Notes: generated by a model not told the origin, from the letters alone. DNA of 64,000 nucleotides from Acidimicrobiia bacterium (GCA_022820925.1 JAJEEO010000010.1:1-64000), one strand, 5' to 3'; positions 25,059 through 35,351 are shown, numbered from the stretch's first letter. Numbers and translations: made by a program.

Positions 25059-26381
25059 ATGGCGATCACGATCCCTGAACCTGATGTCAACAACGTGTGG
25101 CGGCTCGAGACGCCGGGCAACGAGGGGTGGGTGCGCTCTGCACGGCCGGATGCCGACGACAAGTTCTTCTTGTGCTCGGCAGACGGGCATGTGCAGGAGC
25201 CGAACACGTTTCTGTACGACCGCATCGATCCTGCGTACCACCACCGGCTCCCGACCATCGCCGTCACCAAGGCGATGGACGTTCATGGCAAAGGCGCCGA
25301 GGGCGACGGCGGCAAGGGCAAGGGCGCCAAAGGTGAGGGCGAAGGCGCGACAGAGGAGCAGTTCTTCCAGAAGGCCGAGGGCTTCCGCCCGGCCAAGCTC
25401 AACTGGACGAAGCCCTTCGAAGGCCACGAGAAGCTGCGCAACCAGTCCGGGCGCAGCCCCGCGGCCCGGCTGGCTGACCTGGCGCTGGACGGCTGCGACG
25501 CCGAGATCCTGTTCCCGAACAAGGGGCTGAGCATCTGGGCCACGCCCGATGCCGACTTCAGCCACGCCATGTGCCGGGCCTACAACGAATGGGCCTGGGA
25601 GGAATTCGCCGACTACAACGACCGGCTGGCCCCGATGGCCTGCATCGCTCCCGCGGCGCTGGACAAGGCCATCGCCGAGATCCAGCGCTGCGCGGCGCTC
25701 GGGTTCAAAGGGCTGAGCCTGCCGGCGAAACCGGTCTTCGGCCCGCCCGACGTGGACGACCTCAACTACAACCTGCGCGAGATGGAGCCGCTGTGGGACT
25801 GCATCGACGAGGTCGAGCTGCCCGTCACGTTCCACGTCTCGACTGGGCGCGACCCGCGCACGTCACGCAGCCAGGGAGGCGCCGTCATCAACTACGCCGT
25901 GCACTCGCTGGCGCCCACCATGGAGCCGCTGGTCAACATCTGCGCGTCCGGTGTTGCCGAGCGGCACCCGAAGCTGCAGTTCGGCTCGATCGAGGCCGGC
26001 ATCGGCTGGGTGCCTTGGATGCTGACCGCGATGGACGAGGCGTACCTCAAGCACCACATGTGGGTACGGCCCAAGCTCGAGATGCTGCCCAGCGAATACT
26101 TCAAGCGGCAGGGCTTCGCCAGCTTCCAGGAGGATCCCGCCGGCCTGGACCTCGCCCGCGAGCACGGCCTGGTCGACAACTTCCTGTGGGCGAACGACTT
26201 CCCGCACCACGAGGGCTCGTGGCCCTATTCGGCCCAGGCCATCGAGCGCACGATGAGCCACCTCGACGACGGCGAGCGAGCCAAGATCCTGGGCCTCAAC
26301 AGCGCCCGGATCTTCCGGTTCGACATCCCCGAGCGCTACCTGCACCATCCCGACGCAGCCGCAGTCGCTGCCCGGCGCTGA
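25059..26381 (+). CDS. Amidohydrolase 2 family metal-dependent hydrolase/decarboxylase
   Basis: 440 residues, TIM-barrel hydrolase of the PF04909 type. Likely metal site: Asp42 and His44 in SADGHVQEP, a His in VTFHVSTG, and the Asp of WANDFPHHEGSWP; FGSIEAGIGWVP is another conserved block. Residues ~76-97 are a Gly/Lys/Glu low-complexity insert. PF04909 members hydrolyse or decarboxylate cyclic and aromatic compounds; the substrate here is unknown. The gene stands alone after the repeat-rich spacer, with CTGGAG seven bases upstream of the ATG. Cytoplasmic by absence of a signal peptide. Confidence 0.85.
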   Translation: MAITIPEPDVNNVWRLETPGNEGWVRSARPDADDKFFLCSADGHVQEPNTFLYDRIDPAYHHRLPTIAVTKAMDVHGKGAEGDGGKGKGAKGEGEGATEEQFFQKAEGFRPAKLNWTKPFEGHEKLRNQSGRSPAARLADLALDGCDAEILFPNKGLSIWATPDADFSHAMCRAYNEWAWEEFADYNDRLAPMACIAPAALDKAIAEIQRCAALGFKGLSLPAKPVFGPPDVDDLNYNLREMEPLWDCIDEVELPVTFHVSTGRDPRTSRSQGGAVINYAVHSLAPTMEPLVNICASGVAERHPKLQFGSIEAGIGWVPWMLTAMDEAYLKHHMWVRPKLEMLPSEYFKRQGFASFQEDPAGLDLAREHGLVDNFLWANDFPHHEGSWPYSAQAIERTMSHLDDGERAKILGLNSARIFRFDIPERYLHHPDAAAVAARR

Positions 26382-26452
26382 AGGCAATCCTGGGGGCGTT
26401 TCGTGATCGGCGAGATGTAGGGTCGATTCCCAGAAGCCCGTCTCATAAGGGA

Positions 26453-26692
26453 ATGGTGATCGTGCGCAAAGTGGTCAAGAAGATCGGCAGCGGAGTGCGG
26501 AGTTTCGGCCACTTCTTTGCTGCCCTGGCGCACCCGAGCTCGAAGTCATCGGCTCCGGACCCGCGCAAGGCAGCCGCCAAGAAGATGCGAGAGTCGATTC
26601 ACGCGAGCCGGGCCGGCAGCACCGCGAACAACTCCGACGCCGAAAGGCTCTACGCCAAGGAACTGGCCAAGGGCTACAAGCAGCAGCGTTAG
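26453..26692 (+). CDS. Small basic hypothetical protein
   Basis: 79 residues from ATG 26453; GTG at 26456 is better spaced from the AAGG upstream and may be the true start. The protein is Lys/Arg/Ala-rich (VRKVVKKIGSG, RKAAAKKMRESIHASR) and ends in KELAKGYKQQR. There is a short hydrophobic patch (FFAALA) but no full membrane segment. I do not recognise it. Its last four bases overlap the end of the convergent serA-like gene. The basic composition suggests nucleic acid or membrane-surface binding, but that is a guess. Confidence 0.55.
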   Translation: MVIVRKVVKKIGSGVRSFGHFFAALAHPSSKSSAPDPRKAAAKKMRESIHASRAGSTANNSDAERLYAKELAKGYKQQR

Positions 26693-27630
26693 ACGTTGAC
26701 GGCGTAGGGCACGGGATCGCCTGCTAAGGCCAGGTTCACCTGCTCCGCGATCTGGGCGCCGGCGCGGTCTTGCGCTTCTGAAGTGCTGGCGCCGAGGTGC
26801 GGGGTGGCCACCACATCGGGCCGGCCGAACAGCGGCGACTCGGTCGCCGGTTCGGTTTCGTAGACGTCCACTGCTATGCCTCCGAGGCGGCCGTCGTCCA
26901 ATGCAGCGGCGGCTGCCGCCTCGTCGAGAATGCCGCCACGCGCGGTGTTGACGATCAGGGCGTGCGGGCGGCACTTGGCCAGGTTCTCGACTCCCAACAG
27001 GCCTGCCGTCTCGGGCGTGCGGGGCATGTGCAGCGTGATGATGTCCGATCGCTCCAGCAGTTCGGGGAACTCCACCATCTCGACATCGGCGGCTCGGCCC
27101 GATTCCGCGCTCACATACGGGTCGTAGGAGATGAGCGCCACGTCGAACGGGGCGATCCGCTGCGCCACGAGGCGGCCGACGCGGCCGAGGCCCAGGATCC
27201 CGATCGTCTTGCGGTAGATCTCCATGCCGCCCCAGCGGCTGCGCTCCCAGCGGCCGTCGGCGAGCGCCTGGTGGGCTTGAGGCACGTGGCGCGCCAGCGC
27301 CAGCATGAGTGCCACGGTCATCTCTGCTGCGGACACCACGTTGCTGTACGGCGCATTGCAGACGAGCACGCCTCGCTCGGTCGCAGCAGCCACATCGACG
27401 TTGTCGAGCCCTACGCCGGCACGCCCGACGACGACCAGCGAGTCGCCTGCCGCGAGGAGATCAGCGTCGACCTGGGTCGCCGAACGGATGACCAGCGCCT
27501 GCGCTCCGGCAACGGCGTCGCGCAGCTCTTCGGGGCTGAGCCCCGTACGGACGTCGACATCGTGACCGGCCGCGCGCAGCTGGTCGAGGCCGGCGTCGGC
27601 CAGCGTCTCGGCGACCAGGACCCGTGCCAC
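26689..27630 (-). CDS. serA: D-3-phosphoglycerate dehydrogenase, short form
   Basis: 313 residues from a GTG at 27630. D-2-hydroxyacid dehydrogenase fold: NAD site GILGLGRVGRLVAQR, catalytic Arg in VNTARGGILDE, Glu in DVYETEP and His in TPHLGASTSEAQ. It stops just after the catalytic domain (DPVPYAVNV), where long SerA proteins continue with substrate-binding and ACT domains, so feedback control by serine through an ACT domain is not expected. Position next to an aminotransferase and serC supports the serine pathway; another hydroxyacid as substrate cannot be ruled out. Confidence 0.85.
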   Translation of the reverse strand: MARVLVAETLADAGLDQLRAAGHDVDVRTGLSPEELRDAVAGAQALVIRSATQVDADLLAAGDSLVVVGRAGVGLDNVDVAAATERGVLVCNAPYSNVVSAAEMTVALMLALARHVPQAHQALADGRWERSRWGGMEIYRKTIGILGLGRVGRLVAQRIAPFDVALISYDPYVSAESGRAADVEMVEFPELLERSDIITLHMPRTPETAGLLGVENLAKCRPHALIVNTARGGILDEAAAAAALDDGRLGGIAVDVYETEPATESPLFGRPDVVATPHLGASTSEAQDRAGAQIAEQVNLALAGDPVPYAVNV

Positions 27631-27724
27631 GCTGGTCAATTCCCGCCGCTCAGCGCGCCGACGGCTGGCAGACTCGCCGGTGCGCCGAACGCGGCCCAAG
27701 GACGCTCTCGCAGGAAGCAGGAGT

Positions 27725-28921
27725 TCACGCTGAGACCAGGTCTGCGATGCGGCTGATGCCCTCGGCCAGATCGTCGAGCCCGAGGGCGAACGAGAAGCGC
27801 GCGTAACCGGGGGCGCCGAACGCTTCACCGGGCACGAATGCCACCTTGGCGTGTTCGAGCACGGCCGCCGCAAGCTCGAGCGTGGTCGTGACTTCCGTGC
27901 CGCCATAGCGTCGCCCGAGCAGCCCTTCCATGTTGGGGAATGCGTAGAACGCGCCTTGGGGCTCGGGGCAGTCGACGCCCTCGATCGAGTTGAGCATCTC
28001 GGTGATGCGCTGGCGCCGCACGTCGAACGCCGAGCGCATCATCGCGACCGCCTCGAGGTCGCCCGACACGGCAGCGAGCGCCGCGGCCTGCGCCACGTTG
28101 CAGACGTTGGAGGTGGCATGACTCTGCAGGTTGGTGGCCGCGCCGATCACATCTGGGGGCCCGGCCATCCACCCGACCCGCCAGCCCGTCATGGCGTAGG
28201 TCTTGGCCACGCCGTTCAGCACGACACAGCGGTCGGCGATCTCGGGCACCAGCACAGGGAGCGAGTGGTGCTCGGCGTCGCCGTAGATCAGGTGCTCGTA
28301 GATCTCGTCGGTGATCACCCACAGACCGTGCTCGACGGCCCACTGGCCGATCGCCACGATCTCGTCGCGCGGGTAGACGGCGCCGGTCGGGTTCGACGGC
28401 GACACGAACAGCAGGGCCTTGGTGCGCTCGGTCCGGGCCGCTTCGAGCTGTTCGACGCTGGCGCGGAAACCGGACTCGATGCCGGCAAACACTTCGGTCG
28501 GTACGCCGCCGAAAACCCGGATCGCCTCGGGATAGGTCGTCCAGTACGGGGCGGGCAGCAGCACTTCGTCGCCCGGATCGATGAGCGCGGCCATGGTGTT
28601 GTAGACGGCCTGCTTGCCGCCGTTGGTGACCAGGAACTGGCTGGCGTCCCAGTCGAGACCGCTGTCACGCTTCGTCTTGGCCGCCAGAGCGGCCTTCAGC
28701 GCAGGTTGCCCCCCGGCCGGCGAATAGCGGTGATTGGCAGAGTCGCGGCAGGCGGCCACCGCTGCGTCGACGATGTGCTCAGGGGTCGGGAAGTCGGGTT
28801 CGCCGGCGCCGAAGCCGATCACATTCTCACCCGCTGCCCGCAGCGCCTTGGCCTTGGCGTCCACCGCCAGGGTTGCCGACGGCGCAATACCCGCCAATGC
28901 TGTCGATACTCGATTGGTCAT
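27725..28921 (-). CDS. Aspartate/aromatic aminotransferase, class I
   Basis: 398 residues from the ATG at 28921, with GGAGA six bases upstream. PLP enzyme motifs: [22 protein letters not shown], the aspartate-type NPTG segment [12 protein letters not shown], the PLP-Asp region [13 protein letters not shown], and the Schiff-base Lys in [16 protein letters not shown]. This is the AspC type of subgroup 1b. It likely interconverts aspartate/oxaloacetate and glutamate/2-oxoglutarate. It precedes serA on the minus strand (94 bases apart) and is divergent from serC. Confidence 0.92.
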   Translation of the reverse strand: MTNRVSTALAGIAPSATLAVDAKAKALRAAGENVIGFGAGEPDFPTPEHIVDAAVAACRDSANHRYSPAGGQPALKAALAAKTKRDSGLDWDASQFLVTNGGKQAVYNTMAALIDPGDEVLLPAPYWTTYPEAIRVFGGVPTEVFAGIESGFRASVEQLEAARTERTKALLFVSPSNPTGAVYPRDEIVAIGQWAVEHGLWVITDEIYEHLIYGDAEHHSLPVLVPEIADRCVVLNGVAKTYAMTGWRVGWMAGPPDVIGAATNLQSHATSNVCNVAQAAALAAVSGDLEAVAMMRSAFDVRRQRITEMLNSIEGVDCPEPQGAFYAFPNMEGLLGRRYGGTEVTTTLELAAAVLEHAKVAFVPGEAFGAPGYARFSFALGLDDLAEGISRIADLVSA

Positions 28922-29108
28922 TGGGCGTCTCCGCTCTGCTCGACGCGCTGCCACGAACGCCCGACAGTCTCGCCGCCCAGCGACCGCTTCAGGCGCGGAG
29001 CCGTCCCTCCCGGGCCAATCCGGCGCGAACTCGCCAACGACCATCGTCGGCGACTTGTAGCGAAAATGTGGTTGTCGGCAGCACGGCCGGGCGCAATAGT
29101 GGCAGCCA

Positions 29109-30251
29109 ATGGCTGTCACTCCCTCATCGATTTCGATTCCCGCAGAACTGCGGCCTGCTGACGGGCGCTTCGGCTCGGGGCCGTCCAAGGTTCGGCCCGA
29201 GGCCGTCAAGGCACTCGAAGCCCGTGCGCTCGATTACATGGGCACATCGCATCGTCGCACCGGCGTGCGATCAGTGGTGGGCCGGCTGCGAGCAGCGATG
29301 ACCGAGCTGTTCGGCCTCGGTGACGGCTGGGAGGTGGTGCTGGGCAACGGCGGCAGCACCGGCTTCTGGGACGCAGCGGCCTTCTCGATGATCGAGCGGC
29401 GCGCCCAGCACCTGACCTTCGGCGAGTTCTCCGAGAAGTTCTCGGCGGTCACTGCCGCCGCACCGCACCTGGATGATCCGGTGGTGATCACGGCGCCGTA
29501 CGGCAGCCACCCCGTGCCCGAGCTCGATGCCGGGATCGACGTGTACGCGCTGACGCACAACGAAACGTCGACCGGCGTGGCGATGCCGCTGACGCAGCCG
29601 CAACTGGACCCGTGCCGGCAAGGCGTGTCGCCGGCACTGGTCATGGTCGACGCCACCTCGGCGGCCGGAGCGATGACATGGGATCCCCGCGATGTCGACT
29701 GCTACTACTTCGCTCCACAGAAGGCGTTTGCAGCCGATGGCGGGCTGTTCATCGCGCTCTGCTCGCCGGCTGCGATCGAGCGGATCGAGCGGATCGACGC
29801 CTCAGGTCGCTACAAGCCCGCCACGCTCGATCTGGCGATCGCCGCCCGCAACTCGCGCCAGGATCAGACGTACAACACGCCAGCGCTGGCCACGATCCTG
29901 CTGACGCTCGAGACCGCCGAGTGGATGCTCGACGGCGGCGGCCTCGGCTGGGCCGCCTCGCGTTCGGCAGCCTCCAGCGGTGCCGTCTACGACTGGGCGA
30001 CAGCCCGCGACTTCGCCGCGCCGTTCGTCGCGGACGAGGCCATGCGCTCCCCCGTCGTATGCACCATCGACTTCGACGGCGTGAGTGCCGACGACATTGC
30101 TGCGGCACTTCGCGCCAACGACATCGTGGACACCGAGGGCTACCGGAAACTGGGCCGCAATCAACTGCGCATCGCGGCCTTCCCCGCAATCGAGCCCTCA
30201 GACGCCGAGGCCCTCACCGCCTGCATCGACTACATCGTCGAACGCCTCTGA
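29109..30251 (+). CDS. serC: Phosphoserine aminotransferase
   Basis: 380 residues, matching the actinobacterial type of SerC. Conserved parts are the N-terminal [16 protein letters not shown], the cofactor region [34 protein letters not shown], the Schiff-base Lys in [12 protein letters not shown], and [10 protein letters not shown]. It transaminates 3-phosphohydroxypyruvate, the product of SerA. An AATAGT eight bases before the ATG may be its -10 box. It is divergent from the aminotransferase and serA, so the serine genes form a cluster but not one operon. Confidence 0.95.
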   Translation: MAVTPSSISIPAELRPADGRFGSGPSKVRPEAVKALEARALDYMGTSHRRTGVRSVVGRLRAAMTELFGLGDGWEVVLGNGGSTGFWDAAAFSMIERRAQHLTFGEFSEKFSAVTAAAPHLDDPVVITAPYGSHPVPELDAGIDVYALTHNETSTGVAMPLTQPQLDPCRQGVSPALVMVDATSAAGAMTWDPRDVDCYYFAPQKAFAADGGLFIALCSPAAIERIERIDASGRYKPATLDLAIAARNSRQDQTYNTPALATILLTLETAEWMLDGGGLGWAASRSAASSGAVYDWATARDFAAPFVADEAMRSPVVCTIDFDGVSADDIAAALRANDIVDTEGYRKLGRNQLRIAAFPAIEPSDAEALTACIDYIVERL

Positions 30252-30335
30252 CGCCACTGCCATCAGCCCACCCGAGCGGCTGAATGACCGCTGCCGACGA
30301 CTCAGCCGAGCGGCTACAAGGCTGCTGCTCTGGGT

Positions 30336-30881
30336 TCAAACCTTGATGACCAGCGTTCCGGCGGCTTTGTCGTGCCAGCCTTGGTAGACGCGGTCCCAGG
30401 TCAGGCTGACCTTGCACAGAATGAACCACAGTGCGCCGATCAGCCAGATGAACGGCTGCGCGGCCGGTATGCCGGAAACAGCCCAGCGGCCGATCGCCTT
30501 GCCCCACCCGGGAATCGCGCCATTCTGCGCATTCACGACCCTGATGCCCGCGATCCGCTTGCCGAGCGTGCGGCCCCACAGCGCCACCGAGCCTGCTTCG
30601 TAGAAGAACCAGATCAGCACCAGCACCCACCAGACCCAGGCCCCGGGGGCGATGCCGGAGAAGTCGGGAGTGTCTTCTTGGACCTGGTCGGAGATTTCGT
30701 CCCAATTGACACTCGCCAGCCAAAACACCGAGTTGATGACGAACAGCACGAACAAGTCGAACATCCGGGCGCCGAATCGAGCGGCCGGCGATGCCAGCTT
30801 GACCGTGCCGCCCGCTGGCAACTCAGCCCATCCGGTGCGCCGCCCGTCGCCTTCAGACGGCGGTTCGCTGTACTCGCTCAT
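30336..30881 (-). CDS. RDD family membrane protein
   Basis: 181 residues. After a ~30-residue polar start, the RDD domain begins with LASPAARFGARMFDLFVLFVINSVFW (the R...D pattern), with a second membrane segment VWWVLVLIWFFYEAGSVALW, then GRTLGKRIAGIRVVN, and a last hydrophobic part PFIWLIGALWFI. AGAGG lies six bases before the ATG. RDD proteins are small membrane proteins, some of them ion antiporters; the role here is unknown. It is convergent with serC. Confidence 0.88.
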   Translation of the reverse strand: MSEYSEPPSEGDGRRTGWAELPAGGTVKLASPAARFGARMFDLFVLFVINSVFWLASVNWDEISDQVQEDTPDFSGIAPGAWVWWVLVLIWFFYEAGSVALWGRTLGKRIAGIRVVNAQNGAIPGWGKAIGRWAVSGIPAAQPFIWLIGALWFILCKVSLTWDRVYQGWHDKAAGTLVIKV

Positions 30882-30989
30882 CAGTGACCTCTGCCGTCGT
30901 TGCCGCCGCCTCAGGCGATCGTGCGCGAACCTAGCGCGCTTGGAAACACCGGCTTCGGCGCAGCACCGGCGATCCGGCGACTGATTCAG

Positions 30990-31613
30990 CTAATTCAGCG
31001 ACGGGTCGTCGGGATAGTTCGATAGCAGGCAGGCCGGCGGGGCTTGGCGCGCCAGCACGTCGTACCAGAGGGCGGCGGCGTCGGCAGTGAGGTCGCCTGG
31101 CACGGCGTCGAACACCCACCAGCACCCGGCCTCGAGTTCCCCTCGCAGCTGGCCGGGACCCCAGCCGGCGTGCCCGCCATAGATGCGCACCGCGATGACC
31201 TCGGTGTCGAGCTCTGAGGGATCGGCCGTGAGGTCCACCAGACCCACGCCCCTGGCGACCGAACGCCAGACTCCCCCGGCATCAGACGACTCGCCTGTGG
31301 CGCTGGGAGACGGTCGCGCGTGTGCAGGGGGCGGGGCCAGCGTCGTTCCGAGAGCCAGCAGGTCCTGCGGCTCCACCGGTCCACCGAGCCCGACCGCCGC
31401 CCCTTCGGAGAATCGAGGAGCCCAGCGCGGAACGGCAGACGCGCACGAGATCTCCGAGTTGCGGTTGATGACGACGCCGAGCGTGCCCGCCTCCTGATGC
31501 TCGATCACAAACACCACCGTGCGATCGAAGTTGGGGTCCACCAGGCGCGGCGTCGCCACCAGCAGGTCGCCCGCTCGGGGCACCCGCACCGGCGTCGCGA
31601 CAACTTCGACCAC
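30990..31613 (-). CDS. YqgE/AlgH family protein
   Basis: About 207 residues from a GTG at 31613, which follows a CAGAAT box by six bases and is therefore a likely leaderless start; an upstream start at 31667 is also open. DUF179 signatures are GDLLVATPRLVDPNFDRTVV, EHQEAGTLGVVINR, GGPVEPQDLLALG, and RIYGGHAGWGPGQLRGELEAG. The molecular role of this widespread family is not established. It lies 79 bases after ilvC on the same strand. Confidence 0.9.
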   Translation of the reverse strand: MVEVVATPVRVPRAGDLLVATPRLVDPNFDRTVVFVIEHQEAGTLGVVINRNSEISCASAVPRWAPRFSEGAAVGLGGPVEPQDLLALGTTLAPPPAHARPSPSATGESSDAGGVWRSVARGVGLVDLTADPSELDTEVIAVRIYGGHAGWGPGQLRGELEAGCWWVFDAVPGDLTADAAALWYDVLARQAPPACLLSNYPDDPSLN

Positions 31614-31619
31614 GCCTCG

Positions 31620-31625
31620 ATTCTG
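31620..31625 (-). promoter_or_regulatory. -10-like box before the YqgE-family gene
   Basis: CAGAAT on the minus strand, six bases before the GTG at 31613. Same spacing as at greA, leuC and the cysteine desulfurase gene. Confidence 0.35.
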
Positions 31626-31692
31626 CCACCACGCCGCGACGTCGCAGGCGCCCAGAGCGTGGCGCACCGCCTGCTGCGCAGCGCCTGCAGCC

Positions 31693-32730
<1,038 letters not shown>

Positions 32731-32776
32731 CGGGGTAGTTCCTCTCGGAGTCAACGTTGGCGGGAGTTTGCCAGTC

Positions 32777-33346
32777 TCAGGCGGTCATGCCGACGGCGGG
32801 CTCATCGGCATCGAGCGCCCGCAGCGCGATGCGGCCGGTGCGCTGCAGCACGTGCAGGCCGAACGGGCGCAGCTGCCGCTCGCACCGGTCGAGCCGGTCC
32901 GGATGCGCGCTCACGCTCACGATGGCTTCGCCGTCGGCGTGATCGAGCACTTCCCCGCCGTATTCGGAGATCACATCGACAACCGCCTCAAGATCGACGG
33001 CGCCGACACGGGCCAGCATCAGCTCCCGCTCGAGCGAGTCGGAGGGATGCAGCTCGCTGATGTTGATCACGTTGACGAGCTTGTCGAGCTGCTTCGCGAT
33101 CTGGTTGACATCGGTGTTGTGGACGTCGACCACGATCGTGATGCGGCTGTAGGACGGATCGGCGGTCGGAGCCACCGCCAGCGAGAAGATGTTGAAGCCG
33201 CGCCGGCTGAACAGCCCAGCGATTCTCGCCAGCACGCCGAACTTGTTCTCGACGATGGCCGCGAAGATGTGCAGGTCCGGCTCCTGCGGCAGGCTCACCA
33301 CCGCGGTTTCCTCAGGCGACAGGTTCGTGCCCTGCGCGCCGCTCAT
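32777..33346 (-). CDS. ilvN: Acetolactate synthase small (regulatory) subunit
   Basis: 189 residues from the ATG at 33346 ([10 protein letters not shown]); a start at 33361 would add five residues. The N-terminal ACT domain reads [33 protein letters not shown], followed by the family C-terminal part ([32 protein letters not shown]). It binds valine and controls IlvB. The DNA around its start is a 29-base duplication of the ilvB/ilvN junction: the ancestral start overlapping the ilvB stop now leads to a 10-codon dead end. Confidence 0.93.
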   Translation of the reverse strand: MSGAQGTNLSPEETAVVSLPQEPDLHIFAAIVENKFGVLARIAGLFSRRGFNIFSLAVAPTADPSYSRITIVVDVHNTDVNQIAKQLDKLVNVINISELHPSDSLERELMLARVGAVDLEAVVDVISEYGGEVLDHADGEAIVSVSAHPDRLDRCERQLRPFGLHVLQRTGRIALRALDADEPAVGMTA

Positions 33347-33381
33347 GACGGCCTGCCACATTGCGCGCCGCTCATGACGGC
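33333..33381. repeat. Short direct repeat at the ilvB/ilvN junction
   Basis: Two identical 20-base copies (33333-33352 and 33362-33381) containing GCCGCTCATGACGG, 29 bases apart. Each carries an ATGA that can act as overlapping stop and start. Confidence 0.9.
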
Positions 33382-35126
33382 GCGCTGCCCTTCAACGCTG
33401 CATCGGCGTCGCCCTCGGGACCGAGGATGATGTCGTCGTTGGAGCCGCCAGCCGGCACCATCGGATACACCTTCTCCTCGGTGTCGACGCGGAAGTCGAC
33501 CACCACCGGGCGGTCGTTGATGGCATTCGCCTTGGTGATGGCAGGCACCACTTCCTCTGCAGATTCCACCCGGATGCCCACGCAGCCCATGGCCTCGGCC
33601 CAGCCCACGTAGTCGGGATGGTCGGCGCTGAGGTACACCTCGCTGTACCGCTCGGCGTAGAAGAGCTCCTGCCACTGGCGCACCATGCCCAGGTAGGCGT
33701 TGTTGAGGATGCCCACCTTGACCGGGATGTTCTCGGCGCTGGCAGAGATCAGCTCCTGCGCAGTCATCTGGAAGCAACCGTCTCCGTCGATGGCCCACAC
33801 GGTCCGGTCCGGCTGGCCCACCTTGGCGCCGATCGCTGCGGGCACTGCGAAACCCATCGTTCCCAGGCCACCGGAATTCACCCAGGTGTAGGGGTAGTCG
33901 AATTGCCAGTACTGGCTCGCCCACATCTGGTGCTGGCCCACGCCCGCCACCACGATCGTGTCGTCGGGGGTGTGATCGCGCATCTGCTCCACCACGAACT
34001 GCGGTTTGAGGGGGTAACCGCCCGACGGCTGGTCATATTGCAGCGGGAACTGCTCCTGCCAGCCCGAGACGGTCGACTTCCACGCGGATCGATCTGCCAG
34101 TGCGTCGGCGGCCGCGCTGCCGTCACTGGGACGCAGCGCCTCGATCAACGCTTCGATCGCCACCTTGGCGTCACCGGCGATCGCCACCTCGGGCACGCGC
34201 ACTTTGCCGTGCTCGGCTGGGTCGATGTCGACGTGAATGACCTTCGCGCTCGGGGCGAAGTGTGCTGGATTGCCGGTGACCCGGTCGTCGAAGCGCGCGC
34301 CGAGGTTGATGAGCAGGTCGGCCTGCTGCATCGCGGTCACCGCGGTGTAGTTGCCGTGCATGCCGGGCATCCCGAGGCACAACCGGTGGCTGTCGGGAAA
34401 TACGCCACGCGCCATCAGCGTCGTCACCACATGGATGTCGCACATCTCGGCGAGCTCACGCAGGGCTTCCGCCGCCCGGGCCTTCAGCAGACCGCCACCG
34501 GCGTAGATGACCGGGCGCTCGGCTGCGCGGATGAGCTGCGCCGCTTCGGCAATGGCTGCCGGATCGACCTCACGGCGGGGCCGGTACCCCGGCAGTTCGA
34601 CGCTGTCGGGCCAGTACCAATCCATCGTCGCGTTGCTGACGTCCTTGGGCAGGTCGATCAGCACGGGGCCGGGTCGTCCCGTCGTGGCGATGTGGAATGC
34701 CTCGGCCACGATGCGCGGGATGTCGGCGGGGTCGGTCACGAGGTAGTTGTGCTTGGTGACCGCCATGGTGATGCCCGTGGTGTCGCACTCCTGGAAGGCA
34801 TCCGAGCCGATGGCCGACATGGCCACCTGGCCGGTGACCACCACCAGGGGGATCGAGTCCATGAAGGCGTCGCACAGCGGCGTCACGATGTTGGTGGCTG
34901 CCGGGCCGCTGGTGACCATCGCCACGCCGGGCTTGCCGGTGACGTGGGCATAGCCCTGCGCCATGTGGCCCGCGCCCTGCTCGTGGCGGACGAGCACATG
35001 GCGGATCGGCGAATCCAGGACTGGGTCGTACACCGGGAGGATCGCGCCGCCGGGCAGGCCGAACATCACCTCGACACCGCTCATCTCGAGGCTTCGCATC
35101 AAGGCCTGAGCGCCGGTCAGCTCCAT
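33372..35126 (-). CDS. ilvB: Acetolactate synthase large (catalytic) subunit
   Basis: 584 residues from ATG 35126, with AGGAGAG well placed. Thiamine-diphosphate enzyme: VEVMFGLPGGAILPVYD with the activating Glu at RHEQGAGHMAQGYA (Glu49), GPAATNIVTPL, the FAD-binding middle domain, and the GDG...N cofactor motif from IDGDGCFQMTAQEL to ILNNAYLGMVRQWQ. It makes acetolactate and acetohydroxybutyrate. It heads ilvBNC; its leader carries a short Leu/Val-rich peptide gene and a terminator-like hairpin, so transcription is probably attenuated by charged Leu/Val tRNA supply. Confidence 0.96.
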   Translation of the reverse strand: MELTGAQALMRSLEMSGVEVMFGLPGGAILPVYDPVLDSPIRHVLVRHEQGAGHMAQGYAHVTGKPGVAMVTSGPAATNIVTPLCDAFMDSIPLVVVTGQVAMSAIGSDAFQECDTTGITMAVTKHNYLVTDPADIPRIVAEAFHIATTGRPGPVLIDLPKDVSNATMDWYWPDSVELPGYRPRREVDPAAIAEAAQLIRAAERPVIYAGGGLLKARAAEALRELAEMCDIHVVTTLMARGVFPDSHRLCLGMPGMHGNYTAVTAMQQADLLINLGARFDDRVTGNPAHFAPSAKVIHVDIDPAEHGKVRVPEVAIAGDAKVAIEALIEALRPSDGSAAADALADRSAWKSTVSGWQEQFPLQYDQPSGGYPLKPQFVVEQMRDHTPDDTIVVAGVGQHQMWASQYWQFDYPYTWVNSGGLGTMGFAVPAAIGAKVGQPDRTVWAIDGDGCFQMTAQELISASAENIPVKVGILNNAYLGMVRQWQELFYAERYSEVYLSADHPDYVGWAEAMGCVGIRVESAEEVVPAITKANAINDRPVVVDFRVDTEEKVYPMVPAGGSNDDIILGPEGDADAALKGSAPS

Positions 35127-35156
35127 CGATTCTCTCCTGAACAATCTGCGTCCACA

Positions 35157-35183
35157 AACAAAAGCGCCTCCCGAGCGGGAGGC
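35157..35183 (-). terminator. Terminator-like hairpin in the ilvB leader
   Basis: GCCTCCC and GGGAGGC form a perfect 7-bp stem with a four-base loop (35166-35183), followed on the minus strand by GCTTTTGTTTG. It ends about 30 bases before the ilvB start and lies downstream of the leader peptide, as an attenuator should. Confidence 0.7.
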
Positions 35184-35185
35184 AG

Positions 35186-35211
35186 GGCGAGCGCGTCGAG
35201 ACGGGCTCGCC
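35186..35211 (-). promoter_or_regulatory. Second leader hairpin abutting the leader peptide stop
   Basis: GGCGAGC and GCTCGCC are perfect 7-base complements at either end of this 26-base segment. The 5' arm on the transcript touches the leader stop codon, so a ribosome pausing at the end of the leader would cover it. It lies two bases before the terminator-like hairpin. Confidence 0.6.
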
Positions 35212-35261
35212 TAGACAAGTACCCCCAAGGTGCACTCAAGCAAGTGTGCTGGCGTGCGCAT
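35211..35261 (-). CDS. ilvB leader peptide (attenuator)
   Basis: A 16-codon frame, MRTPAHLLECTLGVLV, ending in TAG. Four Leu and two Val codons make up six of 16, and five of them fall in positions 8-16 with Val-Leu-Val just before the stop. It lies 85 bases upstream of ilvB and is followed at once by two hairpins, the second terminator-like. That arrangement matches leader-peptide attenuation as known for ilvBNC of Corynebacterium glutamicum. No strong ribosome site is seen before its ATG. Confidence 0.65.
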   Translation of the reverse strand: MRTPAHLLECTLGVLV

Positions 35262-35351
35262 CGGTTCATTCTGTCGTGCCCATCGGGCAGCCACAACCTT
35301 GCGCGTGCCCGACAGCGTCCGAAACCTGGCGCCCGCAACACCGAGCGGGCC

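Noticed and set aside
25571..26452. Plus-strand frame running from inside the amidohydrolase into the small basic gene
   Set aside because: Its first part is an Arg/Gly/Ala-rich shadow of the amidohydrolase; only the last 79 codons after a ribosome site look real.
30252..30335. Terminator between serC and the RDD gene
   Set aside because: Only 4-5-bp stems (AGCGG/CCGCT, AGCCG/CGGCT) without T tracts can be formed, which is too weak at this GC.
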